From Gaertneriomyces semiglobifer (Eukaryota; Chytridiomycota; Chytridiomycetes; Spizellomycetales; Spizellomycetaceae), in contig JAHLKF010000006.1 of assembly GCA_025558075.1 (NCBI GenBank), positions 620,001 through 684,000 on the forward strand: a stretch of 64,000 nucleotides of DNA. Direction: 5' to 3'. The translations under genes were made by a program, and so were the position numbers. This document shows, piece after piece, positions 1-11,911 of the stretch; positions within the stretch are counted from its first letter, which is position 1, and every line of letters starts with the position of its first letter. The notes beneath the pieces are model-generated. The model did no database searches. It was given only the letters and a program-made list of their open reading frames with translations, and was not told where the DNA came from.

Positions 1-227
1 GAGAGATAGCCTCAACTTAAACTCAAATAACCTATTTCACCGCCTTCTTCCAAGAGGATTGCAAAAGTCTGCTGAAAGGAACGTAGGAAATTTCTGCTTG
101 CAAAAGTCACCACTATCAATTATACAAGTTCGTCGTGCATGGGAGGATATGAGTCAACGCATAGCACGCCTTCATTCAAGATAGATTAACACAAGACGCT
201 CGCTCCATCAAGCCAACGATATCAGTC

Positions 228-2189
228 ATGGGAGTCTCCGATCTAGTTCGAGGCTTGGAACTACAAGTTATCCTTGACGATAAGCGCTGTGAGCTTGCGG
301 ATGTCAAGCCCTCAGGTCCGCCAGGTGTCTTGTCGGGAAAAGTTCTGTTGGCCACCCGCAAAAAGCTGTCGAACCTTGTCAACCTCTCCTTGAGCTTAGA
401 AGGGGCGCTGGTGAGGACTTGTTTGCACTGGTGACTTTTAGATGCGGAGCCCCTCGGTCTAACCATGAAGTTGTCTACGTAGAAATGTGATGCTACTGTG
501 TTGAACTTGATCAATGAGGTGATGGGAAATAGCTTTGTGCAACCGACGACCGAAACCATTGCCTCTGCAGAGGAATTGCTATGGTCGAACGTCTTGGGAG
601 CGGAGCCTGCCGTGGCGCCAAGTGCTGAAGAAGCATCCAACATTGTATCCGAATTGCCATCAAAGAGAAGAGGCCGTTCCGTGAGAGATGTGGAGGACTT
701 GATGAGCGCTCAGCGAGAAAAGGGGCTATCCCAATCTTCGCCAAAGAAGATAGCACCCTCCCCAAAGAAGTCTAGCTCGGACCCAATCGTTGGACGAGTA
801 CCGGCAGGGACATATGAGTGGCCCTTCACATTCAGATTACCGAGTAGCCTCCTTCCCTCAGCACACACACGACATGGTGAGGTCGTGTACATCGTTAAAG
901 CCAAGCTGACTAGGAAGGGCAGATTGGCGGACATTATATCCCGGCAGCCAGTAACGGTTGCGCGCACGCGCCCTCGTGGCGCTTCGTTCAACGATCATCT
1001 TATCAAAGACAAACATTCGCTCTTCTCGGGGACCGTCACCATGCCCTCAGTCGCTTACTGTGAAGACCGACAATTTCGAGTGACACTAAGTTTGAGGACA
1101 CTGAACACAAGCAAAGTTCATCGCATAGTAGCAGTCAAGTGTTGTTTGAAAGAAATCACGCGAATACGGTAGGTGCTTGGAACCACGATGTGCTCTGGTT
1201 TGTTGTGCGCGCTTGCTCATCTTCCTGAATTTAGACATGGACCGCAGTCTTACTCCGATCCGGTGATGCTGGGCGAAGCACCTGAATGGAAACCCGATGA
1301 TACCGAAGACGATAATGACAGCATGTTCTTCATGACCGAGCCCTTAGACAGGCGAGCACATCAACTTAAAGTGTCCGATCACCGATTCTCCTTGTCAATT
1401 GGCGATGCGAACCCTGATATCAGTACGAAACCCATGAACATAAGCCATGTGGTGGAAGTGACGGTAGAATATGAAGGACCTGATTCGACAGCAAGCCGCA
1501 AGCCGGCGACCGAGCTTTCATCCATGCAAGTCCCTATATCCATGGTTTCGGCCAGCTCCCGGAGACCAGTATCTTGGGCCGAAGGCTTACCAGAGAAGGA
1601 GAAAGTCAACCATGTCGTCGAGAAACATCCTTTGCGACACAGAAATGGGTCTGAACCGCTACCGTTGCTAACGCGCAAGGTCAACCAAGTATCCAGTTTG
1701 GACGTGACTCGACCCGCTGGGCGTAGAGCCGCGCGGAGCTCTCCTGCGCGACCGGACTCTGGTGGAGCCCATAAGAAAGAGAGCCCAACAGAACGTGTAG
1801 AAGAAATGCCATCACCTGGCGATGATACGCAAACGGTCCCGGTAGACCAGATTTTCGTTGGGGGAGATGGCAGTGACCATTCCAGATGGACCCTGGATGC
1901 CGACAATGTATATACGTTTGAAGCGGCGCCCCAACTAGCACGGAACGAAACAATGAATGAAACTGTTCAAGGCATTAGCCCGGCTGTGGATAGTGCTCGG
2001 ATGCGGAAAGTGTCTCACCGGCAGTCAGGAGGCGTATTTTCCAGGCCGCCGCGAGAAGTAGAGAATTTATATAGACAGAGTTTATATGGTAGTAAGCTGT
2101 CCAGTGACTCGGATAGCCCGTTGGCGCGGTCGCTGAGAGGGAGTGGTCGCTGGGAAATGGATCCCGACGGCGTGTACACTTTCATTTGA
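228..2189 (+). CDS. Arrestin-domain protein (alpha-arrestin-like), three exons
   Basis: Probable alpha-arrestin/ART-type trafficking adaptor, the class that in fungi links membrane proteins to ubiquitin ligases. I read exons 228-410, 483-1168 and 1235-2189. Both introns (72 and 66 bp) start GT and end AG, and the first has a CTAAC branch site. The joined frame is 607 residues. The N-terminal part has the beta-strand pattern of an arrestin N domain (GVLSGKVLL near residue 33). The middle has the typical G-x-Y-x-[WF]-PF-x-[FL]-x-LP stretch followed by a strand ending in VVYIVKAKL, and the arrestin C domain ends near ISHVVEVTVEYEG. The last ~250 residues are Ser/Pro-rich and look disordered. A repeated tail motif, W-x-[LM]-D-x-D-x-VYTF, occurs near residue 500 and again at the very end. 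I saw no clear PPxY ubiquitin-ligase motif. The class is clear, the exact ortholog is not. Confidence 0.75.
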
Positions 2190-2207
2190 AACCCCCACGA
2201 CTGTACA

Positions 2208-2977
2208 TTATGTAGATTGTTTGTTCTCCTGTACATACTTGTTCCGTTCATAGACATAAAACTGATACTCAAAGCCTTTCTCCAGTTGCGGGCCTTCGGG
2301 GCAATCTGGACCCACAAGCGCACTGACTTCCGCCGCGTCTAAGCGCTTATAGGACGGAGGCAATTCTGGAAAATAGACATCGCACGCTATGGGAGCGTCC
2401 GATTTGATGCACGTCTGGAAGACACGACTGCAGGCAGGATGCTTCAAGGCAGTACCATAGAGTTGAGCACCGCCGATCACAAAGACATTCAAATGCGCAA
2501 TGTTTTCCAAAGACAGAAGGGCATCGTCCAATGTCGGAAATGCGTAGACTTGCGTTTCATTCTTGGTTGAGCTTTCAAGCGCCAATCATGTGAAGAGGCT
2601 GCATGAGCTCAATTGATGCGTAATGATAGCAACCGATGCAAGCAGACAGACCTAACAACATCCGCCCGGAAGGCGCTATCTCTTGACAGGACTATGTTTA
2701 TCCTTTCCTTCAGCGGCCGAAATTTGGCAGGTATAGAGAGCCACGTCTTTCGTCCCATTATTACAACGTTCTGAGGAGCAGTCGTTGGACTAGCAGAAGC
2801 AGAGTGACCAGAAGGGTATGATGAACCCGGTCGACGGCCCATGTACGTTGTGACCAACTGGAAAAAGCGCATGTCACCAGGCAGGGACCATGGTAGCCGA
2901 CCATTGACGCCTATCCCACCGTTCGCAAGAGAAGCAACTATTAGATTCAGCTGGCCCGGCATTTTCTTCCATGTCAC
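2208..2977 (-). CDS. DFR1: Dihydrofolate reductase, one intron
   Basis: Reduces dihydrofolate to tetrahydrofolate with NADPH, feeding thymidylate and purine synthesis. Exons read as 2977-2652 and 2571-2208, giving 229 residues, near the usual fungal length. The N-terminal core shows [24 protein letters not shown], with the substrate-binding Trp and the acidic residue of the active site. [14 protein letters not shown] is the NADPH-binding segment, and [10 protein letters not shown] is the conserved Gly-Gly region. The intron (about 2572-2651) is inferred: its donor AG/GTCTGT is weak, but this join is the one that keeps the frame and avoids an in-frame TGA. Its 3' end lies 19 bp from the convergent arrestin gene. 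Confidence 0.93.
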
Positions 2978-3142
2978 TTGTCGCTTGCAAGGTAAGATGA
3001 ACCCTGTTATTATAAGTCAGGAAAAAACTCGGCGCGTTCGGACAACTGACGTCCACGTCCGGACAGTCCCGAACGATTTTCCCCATCGTTAAGGACCCCA
3101 TCAGGAGTATACCGCAGTCCCAACATACCAACACTCCTCATC

Positions 3143-4435
3143 ATGCTGTCTGCGATAACCAACGAGACTCTTAACCTCGACGAGGATTGGGATAAACCTG
3201 AGAAAAAAGCGGCCGATCTGCCTGAAGAACCGCTTTTGAAAGAGAACGACAAACGCTTCGTGTATGTGATTCGCATATCAGAACCGCCATCGCATGAATG
3301 AAGCCTCATCATTGAAACGGGTTTATAGGTTATTTCCGATACAGTACAACGAAATCTGGCAAGCTTACAAGATCGCCGAGTCAAAGTTTTGGGCGGCAGG
3401 TAGAACAGCTACAACTGTCTTGCGGTACCGCGGAAGCATGTGCTAACGCTCCAAATCCACAAAGAGGACATTGACCTTTCAGATGATGGTTCGAACTGGG
3501 AAAACCTTCCCGGAAAGGAGCGCGCCTTCATCGCACATGCCATTGGGTTGCTGTGTGCAAATGATAATCTGATCGGAGAAAGCATCGATTCCCGATTCAA
3601 CGATGAGATCCAAGCGCCAGAAGCACGATGCTTCTTTGGATTTCAAATGATGCAAAAGAACATTCATCTGGAGCTCTTCACCGTAATGATAGATTTATTC
3701 ACGAAGCCGACCGAGCAGGAATTTCTCTTTCAGGGAATACAGCAGTGTAAGTGCATTTGCCCCAGTAATCCTTGTGGCAAGCAGCATTTTAAACATAGTC
3801 GTCTAGTACCTGGTGTGGGAAAGAAGATTGCGTGGGTCCAACGCCACATCACCGATTCCTCAGAGCACTTTTCCGTCCGTCTCACCGCATTCGCATTATA
3901 TCTTGCGACGTTCAATTCCTCTATCATTGGCGGGCTTTTGCACCTGGCGAAACCGAAGCCGGGTGCAACAGTTTCACGACACTTATCCCCGCTCCCGGGT
4001 GTCGTCAGCGGCCTGGCACGCTATCAGCGGGATCTTGAAATCTACTACCGTTTCTGCGGCCTAGTTGCGCGAACGCTCATTAACAAGTGCCCTTTCAGCA
4101 AAATCAAAGAAATCGCTGGCGAAGCTGTTGCGGCGGAAAAGCGCATCTTTGAAGATTTGGTGGGCGTGAGCGGTGGAAGCTTAACTTTGAACGGAGTCCC
4201 AGTCGACTCCAAAACAGTTGTGGAGAGAACGCAACTCTGCGTAAATCGCGCGCTTGTCGAGCTTGGGTATACTGAAATATACCAAGTGGAGAACGCGATG
4301 CCGTGGGTAGATTTGGTTCTTGCTGCTGAGCGCGGTGATGATGGAACGCCCCAGGCTCTTACGACCGCCAATGCCACCGCCGGTAGCCAACAAAGAAACT
4401 ACGAAGAGGAATTCACGATAGACGCAGACTTCTAA
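3143..4435 (+). CDS. Ribonucleotide reductase small-subunit paralog lacking diiron and radical residues
   Basis: R2-family protein of class I ribonucleotide reductase. Exons 3143-3261, 3329-3399, 3465-3746 and 3807-4435 join to 366 residues with good GT/AG borders (GTATGT, GTAAGT donors). Family landmarks are the FWAAEDIDLS segment, EARCFFGFQ, and the C-terminal FTIDADF tail that in R2 proteins docks on the large subunit. Several catalytic residues seem to be missing. The MENIH-type segment reads QKNIH, so a Glu ligand is Lys. The radical-tyrosine position reads Phe (HLELFTVMID). The EGIFFSGSF helix and the RDEGLH ligand pair are replaced by unrelated residues. By analogy with yeast Rnr4, which lacks ligands and stabilises the active R2, this is probably a non-catalytic partner subunit. 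A mis-modelled exon in the last third is the main alternative. Confidence 0.82.
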
Positions 4436-4518
4436 ATAAGCCATTATTATTATGCTATCCTTCTGTATATAACCTTGCCCTACCAAATCAATGTATCAGA
4501 TGCAAACAGGACTGTTGT

Positions 4519-5984
4519 CTAATTGTCCACAATGTATGAGTCGCGGATCAGCTTTTGCACATACGACGGCGGATGTGTGCCACTACAAACAAGAATGCGT
4601 CAGTTTCGCCAATTGGAAGTAAAGGCAAAGACTTAGGTACCCATTCGTGATAAATAAAGATATGTCTTCTGGTCCAATGAAATCGAAATATGGGTACACA
4701 ATATCAGCGTTTTCAACCACTGCGCCTAAAGAGCAATGATTAGGATTCAGGTTGACTGAAGAAGGCTTCACATGATACCTACCATTCTCAAAACTGACAA
4801 CATCGTTCGGATTCATTTGAAGATCATATATGTTGGTGTCGTAAGGATATGACGGCGATAGCTTGTGTAAGCCGGAACACACCACAACCGGAGTGGAATA
4901 TTGCTTCGCCGCGGCGGCTACAACTTGGCTACCACTAACTGCCACAACTCCACCATTTGCAGTCACTGCCCCATGAATGTTAAAATAAGTGCGCTGACCA
5001 TTTTGCTTATAAACTCGTATCCCATACCTGCATGTGCGCCCAAGATGACTTTGTTCACGCGGGACATGATAGCAAATACTGCCGAATCAGTGATAACCGT
5101 GGTATCTATACCAGCTTCAGCAAGTGCCCGCGCCATTATGTGTCCTTGATAGCTGCGTTGATTCAGCAAACCGCATCAATAGTATCTACTTGCAAGTAAT
5201 ACTCACGATGGCGCCACCTCTGCCACAATCACTTGGAAATCTCGTACTTCGGCTGCTGCCTTCAAAAAGTGCTCGACCGTTTTGGAGTTGCCGACCGTCA
5301 ATATAATTTCTCTAATTGATGAGTCCGGTGATTGTAAGAATCAGAACTGATGGGTGTATATCTGGGACAACTTACCGAGAGTGGATGTGCTCCCAAGCTT
5401 GATTGGAAATGTTCACGAATGTGTCTTGTAGTTCATCCAGCATTTCTTCAATGCTTTGACGTATATTCGCGACAACTTCAAAGAACTTCGCTCGCCGGGC
5501 CTTGTCAGCCTCTTTACTATCGCTTGGAACGACAGCATCGGAAGAGTCTTCATCTGTGGTTGGCTCGCTGTCTTCTTTTATGATTTGCATGACTCTTTTC
5601 ACCATGTTACCAACAGCAAACTCTATTAAACAGTACGTTAATGCTACTCTAACACGGATGTCTCGCATTCGTTAAATACCTGTTGTCTGCGCCGCCTCCA
5701 GCTGGGAGCCCACCTCTTTCACCAAGTCAAATAGCTCATCGGCATCCAAACATCGGCTTGAAGCGACTACTGTGCGAAGGAAGTTGCCGGTAGCGACCGC
5801 AACATCGAAAGATCCGACAATTTGGCTGTAAGAAATTCGCTAGTTGTCAGTGCATCTGCGATATTCTTCTCGTATTCAATAGCAGGACTGCACCGTACCG
5901 TCTTCTAAGCTTGGCAGTAAGCAATTCCAGCTGGGCCGACGCTTCTTTAGACAATTTGGAGCGACTGTTCTTCGGAGGGGGCAT
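4519..5984 (-). CDS. GCD7: Translation initiation factor eIF2B, beta subunit
   Basis: Regulatory subunit of the guanine-nucleotide exchange factor for eIF2. The gene is split by several short introns. The start is the ATG at 5984 ([15 protein letters not shown]) and the stop is the TAG at 4519. Recognisable blocks are [15 protein letters not shown] near the N-terminal helical domain; [37 protein letters not shown], the core of the Rossmann-like C-terminal domain; and HSTP-like [16 protein letters not shown]. The C-terminal tail is [15 protein letters not shown], then HPPSYV and the terminal IVDN. Introns interrupt at about 5170-5210, 5300-5390 and 5670-5700 among others; I did not fix every border. 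It is transcribed away from the Eaf1-like gene that starts at 6720. Confidence 0.9.
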
Positions 5985-6719
5985 ATCTGAATATTGAACT
6001 TTGACTGGCAAGATGCAACGGCTGTTCTTGGCTGAAACTTCGCTATAAAATGGATGCTGGGGTCTCTACAATTCTCACAAATCTTGATCTAGACCGGCAA
6101 ACGCTATTGAACAAGGTTCTATGCCTGTAGGACCATAGATGCGTACGGTTTTAACAACTTCACCAGCATCTGTTCTAGCGCGCGAGGTGTTTTCTGCTTG
6201 ATTGATTGAACAAGGTAACAAACCTCAACGGACCATAGACAAAGCAACACAGATTTAACACATACAACGGTCAATACAACCTTCTTCTCTGATTACTTCA
6301 CCGTCTTTCATTGGTCTCAAGAGTATTCTTATGACTGAGCTGTTATATGGGCCATTCATTGTGGTGTGCATGTGAACGCAACTCACTTTCTGACGGTAAA
6401 TCTGAGAGAAGCTGTGCTGAACGACTGTAATAATACTGATTTTTCTCTGCAGTGAGGTTTATCGTGGTCTCTGAAGTTTGTTTCTAAAGGCTTTCTGCCT
6501 GAATGTCGAAGGAGCGCTCAACCCAAGGTGAGCGTTCCCCTAACCGCACTATTCAAAAATGAAAATAAAGTCACCAATCCAGACACTATATGATGGTTTG
6601 TTAGGTTATCTGTAGCAGACTGCGTGCTAAGAGCAGGGAGTCTAGAGTCAGCCGCACTATTACATGAGGTGCAGGTTGACTTGAACGGGCTATAGACTGT
6701 GGATCTCCATTGGGCGCTT
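5985..6719. other. Divergent intergenic region
   Basis: About 735 bp between two divergently transcribed host genes, so it should hold both promoters. I saw no convincing ORF, RNA gene or repeat in it. Confidence 0.5.
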
Positions 6720-9684
6720 ATGGCTGAAAATCGTGCAAACCCCGGAGTCGCTTTTGAGGAACCGAAGGACCTTGGAGAAATAATAGATATTAGGAAGCAC
6801 GGGATTGAAGAAAGAGAGACGAGATTGTCGAATATTCTTGAACGGCGACATGTGTTACTGAGGGAGCTATTTATTCGTGAAAGAAGAGCACTGGACAACG
6901 TTGAAGCTCTATTGTCCGAGATAGGAGATGATGCAGATGCTCGGATGGATATGACAGCCTTTGCAGAGTTTAAAAAGGAGCATATTCTTTCAAAAGAAGC
7001 AGTCGAAGAGCGTCTCGCCACCTCCTCGGCTGCCGCGGATTCAGAAATGGCGGCGGTAAAACAGGAAGATAATGAGACTCATTCAATTGACGCTGCGACA
7101 TCGCCACAGGGTCGCCGCCGTGCTTTGCCCCCTGTAGAGAGAATGGTGACTCGGGGAGTTTCTGCCCGCAAAGCTCATAGTCCAGAGGTAACTGATGTGG
7201 TTTACGCCATGGTATAGCTGCTTCCAATCTAATGCCTCTGTCACGTAGTCATTTCCTCCGTCGGCGTCGATTTCCGAGGCGCCAGACACACCGAGTCCTG
7301 CTACGTCTGCTGCTCGCAGGCGATCGTTGATGGCTGCTGGACCAGTTCCGTCGACCCCTCTCATGAAGACTCCGCGTGTGCGACTAACGACCAAATTGCA
7401 TACCCCTGCTCAGAAAAAGTCAAATGCAGGCAATGTCACCTATAATCGGAAGACGCCAGAAGGTGTGAAAGGATACCGGCTTTACGAATGGCGGATGAGA
7501 GTGGCTGAGTATCCGCTTGAACGCCTTGGCATTATTTCTCCGACCAAAGCATTAACAACAGCAGACCAGCAGGTAGATTCCTTGCTCTTTACCTTGACCA
7601 CGGCTGCGGATGATAATAAAACCATTTATTCTCCATCAGGCTGCTTTGGAAGAGCTCGTTCAAATAAAGTTGCTCGATAGAATTGAAACCTTGAAGCGAC
7701 GAAATTTGTGGAGTTTCAGGCAACTGCGGCCCCATACCGCCCCTCCACGGCCAAAAAGTCATTGGGACTATCTACTCGAAGAGATGAAATGGTTGCGAAC
7801 CGATTTTAGGCAGGAACGTAAATGGAAGATTGCGGCAGCTTACATGGTTGCGCAGTGGGTGATGGATTGGCATCAAGCGGAAGATAAGTCGACGTTATGT
7901 GTGAAACAAACTAGCGCTGCAAAGAGGGAGCAGTCGTCGTCCGAGTCTTCACTAGCACCTGAACCTACGAATTCCACGACGGATGCCATGGACGTCGTCC
8001 GCGATAACGAGACACTTGATGACGAAAATCGAGAGAGAGGCGATGGCGGCGCCGTGGAAATGGAAGGGGTGAGCTTCCATGACGACCATGACAGTCTTGA
8101 TCCAGAACCATCTGCGCTCTACTTGGACTTTGATTCATTTTTTCACGTCATGGATGACGATGACTTCGTGACATATCACCCGCCGACGCCAGATGACTCT
8201 CCATATCGAGACCAGAATGAACATCACAGTTCGATCGTTCCAGTATCCAAACTAATGCTAGAGAAGCGAGTGTTCAAATATTATGGGTCAATAGATAATG
8301 ATCGAATGGACGAAGCTGAAGTGCCTGACGAAGGTACTGGGGAGAGGCAGCGTCCGACAGGTGAGAACATCGTCCAACTCGTTCCTGCGTAGGGCATTTT
8401 TTAACCCGTTTCATTAGCGCTCTTTGAAGGGGGAGATAATGGCACCAATGCAGATGAAATTCCTCCGCCTACTAATCCTCGCCGGGTGTCGGAATCCAGC
8501 CAACGAGGGTGGAGCAAGGAAGAAGACGCTGTGCTTCGCACACTCACATCGGTATACCGCTTTAACTGGTCCATTATCAGTGACGTTCTGCATACACATG
8601 CGCTTTCGGGCGGGCGCTGGCGAAGAACAGAATGGGAGTGTTATGACCGTTATTCAGAGCTGGTACAATCCGACAAAGCAACTACAGCGCGACGGGCATC
8701 AACGTTTACCGAAGTGTCGACGCACGGAGAAGCTTTGGAAGCTACCGTTCAAAAGCACTTCAATACCTTTGATATGATCAAGCATCTCAGAAAAAGCAAG
8801 GAGAAACTGAAGACGAGTGCAGGTACGCTGAGCCTGTTTAGCCCTCCCGTCTTTTTCCTGACTTGTTTGTAGAACGCAACAAACTCCCAACGAAAATAAC
8901 TTTGAGCACACATGAAACACATTACTCATCGCAGACAGGAGCTGGGATTGACCCTAGTGGCCCGCCGCTGAGCAATACGGAGCTCACGCAGTTGCGAAGA
9001 GACCGGCTTGCACGCCAGGCTCAAGAACAGAGCAGGCACCACATGTATGGGGCACATCCTCGAATGGTGCGTTCGTCGCACACATCGTTGCATTCGATTG
9101 TGTCGTCTTAATGCTTGTATGCCTAGGGCGCCATGATGGCCCGTCCAGTAGCCTCGGGTAGTGCTGTTCCACTGCCGTATGCGCAATACCGCACTGTTGC
9201 GCGACCATCGCCAGGCCCTGTTCCTGCCGGCCTGCCCGGTTCACCAGCCGCAGGCGTACAAGGCCTTCCGCATCCGCAGGGTACTCCTCAACATGGCGCG
9301 ATTCGTCCACCAGCTGTTTCGGCTATGCCTGGACAACTTCCACAGCAGCCTGCTTCGCCGATGGTACGGGTGAATGGCACACCAGTGCCAGTGCCAAACA
9401 TTGCGACACAAGAACAGTATATGAGAGCGATGCTGGCGCGAAGTCAACAGATGAACTTGGCTTCGCCTCAAGCTCGGAATGTGGCGTCGCCCATGCCAGG
9501 GCAAGTTGGTAACATGCAAACGGCGCAGGAAGGAACGTCTGCTGCACTTCAGGCGTCACCAAATGCCAACATTGCAAACATGTCAACAGCCGGTGTTGTT
9601 CAACAACGGTTACACATGGCACGAATGCAGCAACTTTCGAATATGCAGCAACAACAACAACAGCAGCAGCAGCAGCAGCAACAC

Positions 9685-9717
<33 letters not shown>

Positions 9718-10527
9718 ACGCCACAGCAAGCGCCGAGCATGACAATTGGACAACAGGGAGTTGCCCAGTCACAGCATCCCTCGACCATTGGACAACAGCC
9801 GGGGCAGCAGCCAGGGCAGCAGCAGTCCGGAATGTCGCAATTACCTACTGATACCCATGCACATACAGCGGCAGCTTTTGTCGCTTTGCAGAACGCGCAA
9901 CAGGTTGCCAAGATGACACAGGTATGTATGGGTCTGACGTCCTGTATTTCCTATAGAGCGACAGTAGACGAGGGATTTTTTGACTAAAGACATGGCCTCC
10001 TATTGCCCTTTCTATTTTTTTTTAATCACGTTGGTTTGGTTCTCGTTAGATGAGCCCTGAAGTCCTGCAACAACAACGACACCTCCAAGCCGTGCGACAT
10101 CAACAAGCTCAAGCTGCGTTGATGCTGGGTGGTGCAAATACAACGGCCGCAGGAGCAAGTCCGCGTCTATCAAATGTAGGGTTCTGCGCCATGATTCTGA
10201 AAGACCACGCGTGAAAATGGTCAACCAAGTGGCACATCTAATGCGATTGTTTAATATTTCTCACAGGCACAACAAATGAACCTCCATTCGCCGAGAAATA
10301 TGGCCGGCGGGGTTTCCATCCCGATATCTATTCCAAGTACGATGCAGATGAGTATGGCGCCGCAAGTCTCTGGTGCACCATCGTCGGCACTACCGGGGCA
10401 GATGATGGGCACAGTGAACCATCAACAGATGTCGCACATGCAGCAATTGCCGCCGCAGTTTCAGACTCAGATGCAAGTTGCAGCAACGCAACCTCCACCA
10501 GCATCGTCGACACCGCCCTCCAAATAG
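6720..10527 (+). CDS. EAF1: Eaf1/Vid21-type NuA4 scaffold: HSA and Myb/SANT domains, Gln-rich tail
   Basis: Platform subunit of the NuA4 histone acetyltransferase. The ATG at 6720 opens MAENRANPG. An N-terminal helical part ends near 7190 at an intron whose acceptor is close to 7243. The next exon runs through MAAGPVPSTPLMKTPRVRL into the region before the HSA domain. HSA is clear at about 7770-7880 (HWDYLLEEMKWLRTDFRQE, then RKWKIAAAYMVAQWV). A long acidic linker follows. A Myb/SANT domain lies at about 8500-8660 (GWSKEEDAVLRTL, WSIISDVL, ECYDRY). The rest is Pro/Met/Gln-rich and ends PPASSTPPSK at 10527. Introns occur at least near 7190-7240, 7590-7620, 8390-8490, 8820-8940, 9090-9130, 9925-10050 and 10175-10265; borders are approximate. 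HSA followed by SANT and a Gln-rich C-terminus is the Eaf1/Vid21 layout. Confidence 0.85.
9643..9717 (+). repeat. CAG/CAA glutamine-codon repeat in the Eaf1-like gene
   Basis: Mixed CAG/CAA trinucleotide tract coding for an almost pure polyglutamine run with one His interruption. It is followed by a shorter repeat of Gly-Gln-Gln-Pro units at about 9785-9830. Likely length-variable between strains. Confidence 0.85.
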
Positions 10528-10812
10528 AAGTGTGCAGTGTATTCCGTTTTTTGTATCATAATTAGAGATGGGGTTGTTATTCGAAATCTTACCAGTGTGA
10601 CAAGGCATGGTTATTGAGGAGGGTCATCATCAGCACGATCCCAGTTGATGATATTTGGTAACAATCATGTTGCAAACACTGATTCCACAAACGCGCGACC
10701 TATTTTGAGAGCACTATATAGGAAGACGATTTCTAACGCCCAATCACACCGGATATGCACCACACGCTGGTGATGGTCGAGGATATCTAGAACAGCTACC
10801 CAGGAATTCACA

Positions 10813-11911
10813 CTATTTCGCCTCCTCAGTTTCTTCAGGCTTCACCTCGTCGGTCTTGTCACCCTCAGCTAAAATGCAAGAAAGATGGTCAGAAAAACTG
10901 AGCAAGCGATTTTCCAAAAACCACCGGTCTCAACTAACCATCTTGCAAGTCCGAAGTCCACAATGTCAGGTTGTCCCGGAGAAGTTGCATGATCAGCGTC
11001 GAGTCCTTGTAGGATTCTTCGCTCAGGGTGTCTAGTTCGGCAATGGCGTCATCAAACGCCTGCTTTGCCAAATGGCAAGCCCGGTCCGGAGAGTTCAGGA
11101 TCTCGTAGTAGAAGACGGAGAAGTTGAGGGCCAGACCAAGACGGATGGGGTGAGTCGGGGCAAGCTCGGTTTGAGCAATGTCGGTGGCAGCCTTGTATGC
11201 ATCGTGAGCGTGGGATGCAGCCTCCTTTCTCTTTTCGCCGGTGGCGAACTCGGCGAGGTAACGGTGGTAGTCACCCTTCCTGTTGAGATGAAGAACGATA
11301 AGCCCAAAAGACAATTCGTGCAGATCAAATTTTGTTTAACCCACATTTTGTAGTAAAACACCTTGGACTCTCCTGCCTCTGCGGCAGGAATCAAGTGCTC
11401 ATCGAGAACATTGAGGATGTCGGAGCAGACCTCGCTGAGCTCACCCTCGATCTTTAAACGGTAGTCCTTGATCTTCTTGACCTGTCCCTCGTTACCCTTG
11501 CTCTCCTCCTTTTGCTCGATAGAGGATACGATTCTCCAAGAGGCACGGCGAGCACCAATGACGTTCTTGTAAGCGACAGACAGGAGATTCCGCTCTTCAA
11601 CAGTCAATTCTACACCGAGCTTGGCGACCTCCTATTTGTGTCCAACGGCATGTAAGTCTTGAATATTCTTTCTGTCTAATACTACATCAATAATAAAAAA
11701 GACACCTGCCTTCATATAAGATACCATCTCTAATCGCCAACAACACAAGAGAGGGAGAAAAGAAGGTCTGGATCAGCGCCATCGCCCTTCATGGCTGTCA
11801 TAAACAATACAATTGATTCCTTCCAAGTCGGTCCTACTCACCGTCATATCTCTCGGCCTGCTCAGCAAGCTTGGCCATGTAGACCTGGTCTTCCCTGCTT
11901 CCTGTAGACAT
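10813..11911 (-). CDS. BMH1: 14-3-3 protein
   Basis: Phosphoserine/phosphothreonine-binding dimeric adaptor. The first exon starts at 11911 ([23 protein letters not shown]), followed by an intron to about 11640. The next exon has the signature [20 protein letters not shown]. After another intron (about 11270-11370), the exon ending at 10934 carries [10 protein letters not shown], the second signature [18 protein letters not shown] and the groove helices. The last exon is an acidic tail ([17 protein letters not shown]) ending at 10813. The family is certain. The symbol only means it is the yeast Bmh counterpart. Confidence 0.95.

Noticed and set aside
9323..9911. Long minus-strand ORFs rich in Cys, Val or Ala opposite the Gln repeat
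   Set aside because: They are antisense shadows of the CAG/CAA tract in the Eaf1-like gene.
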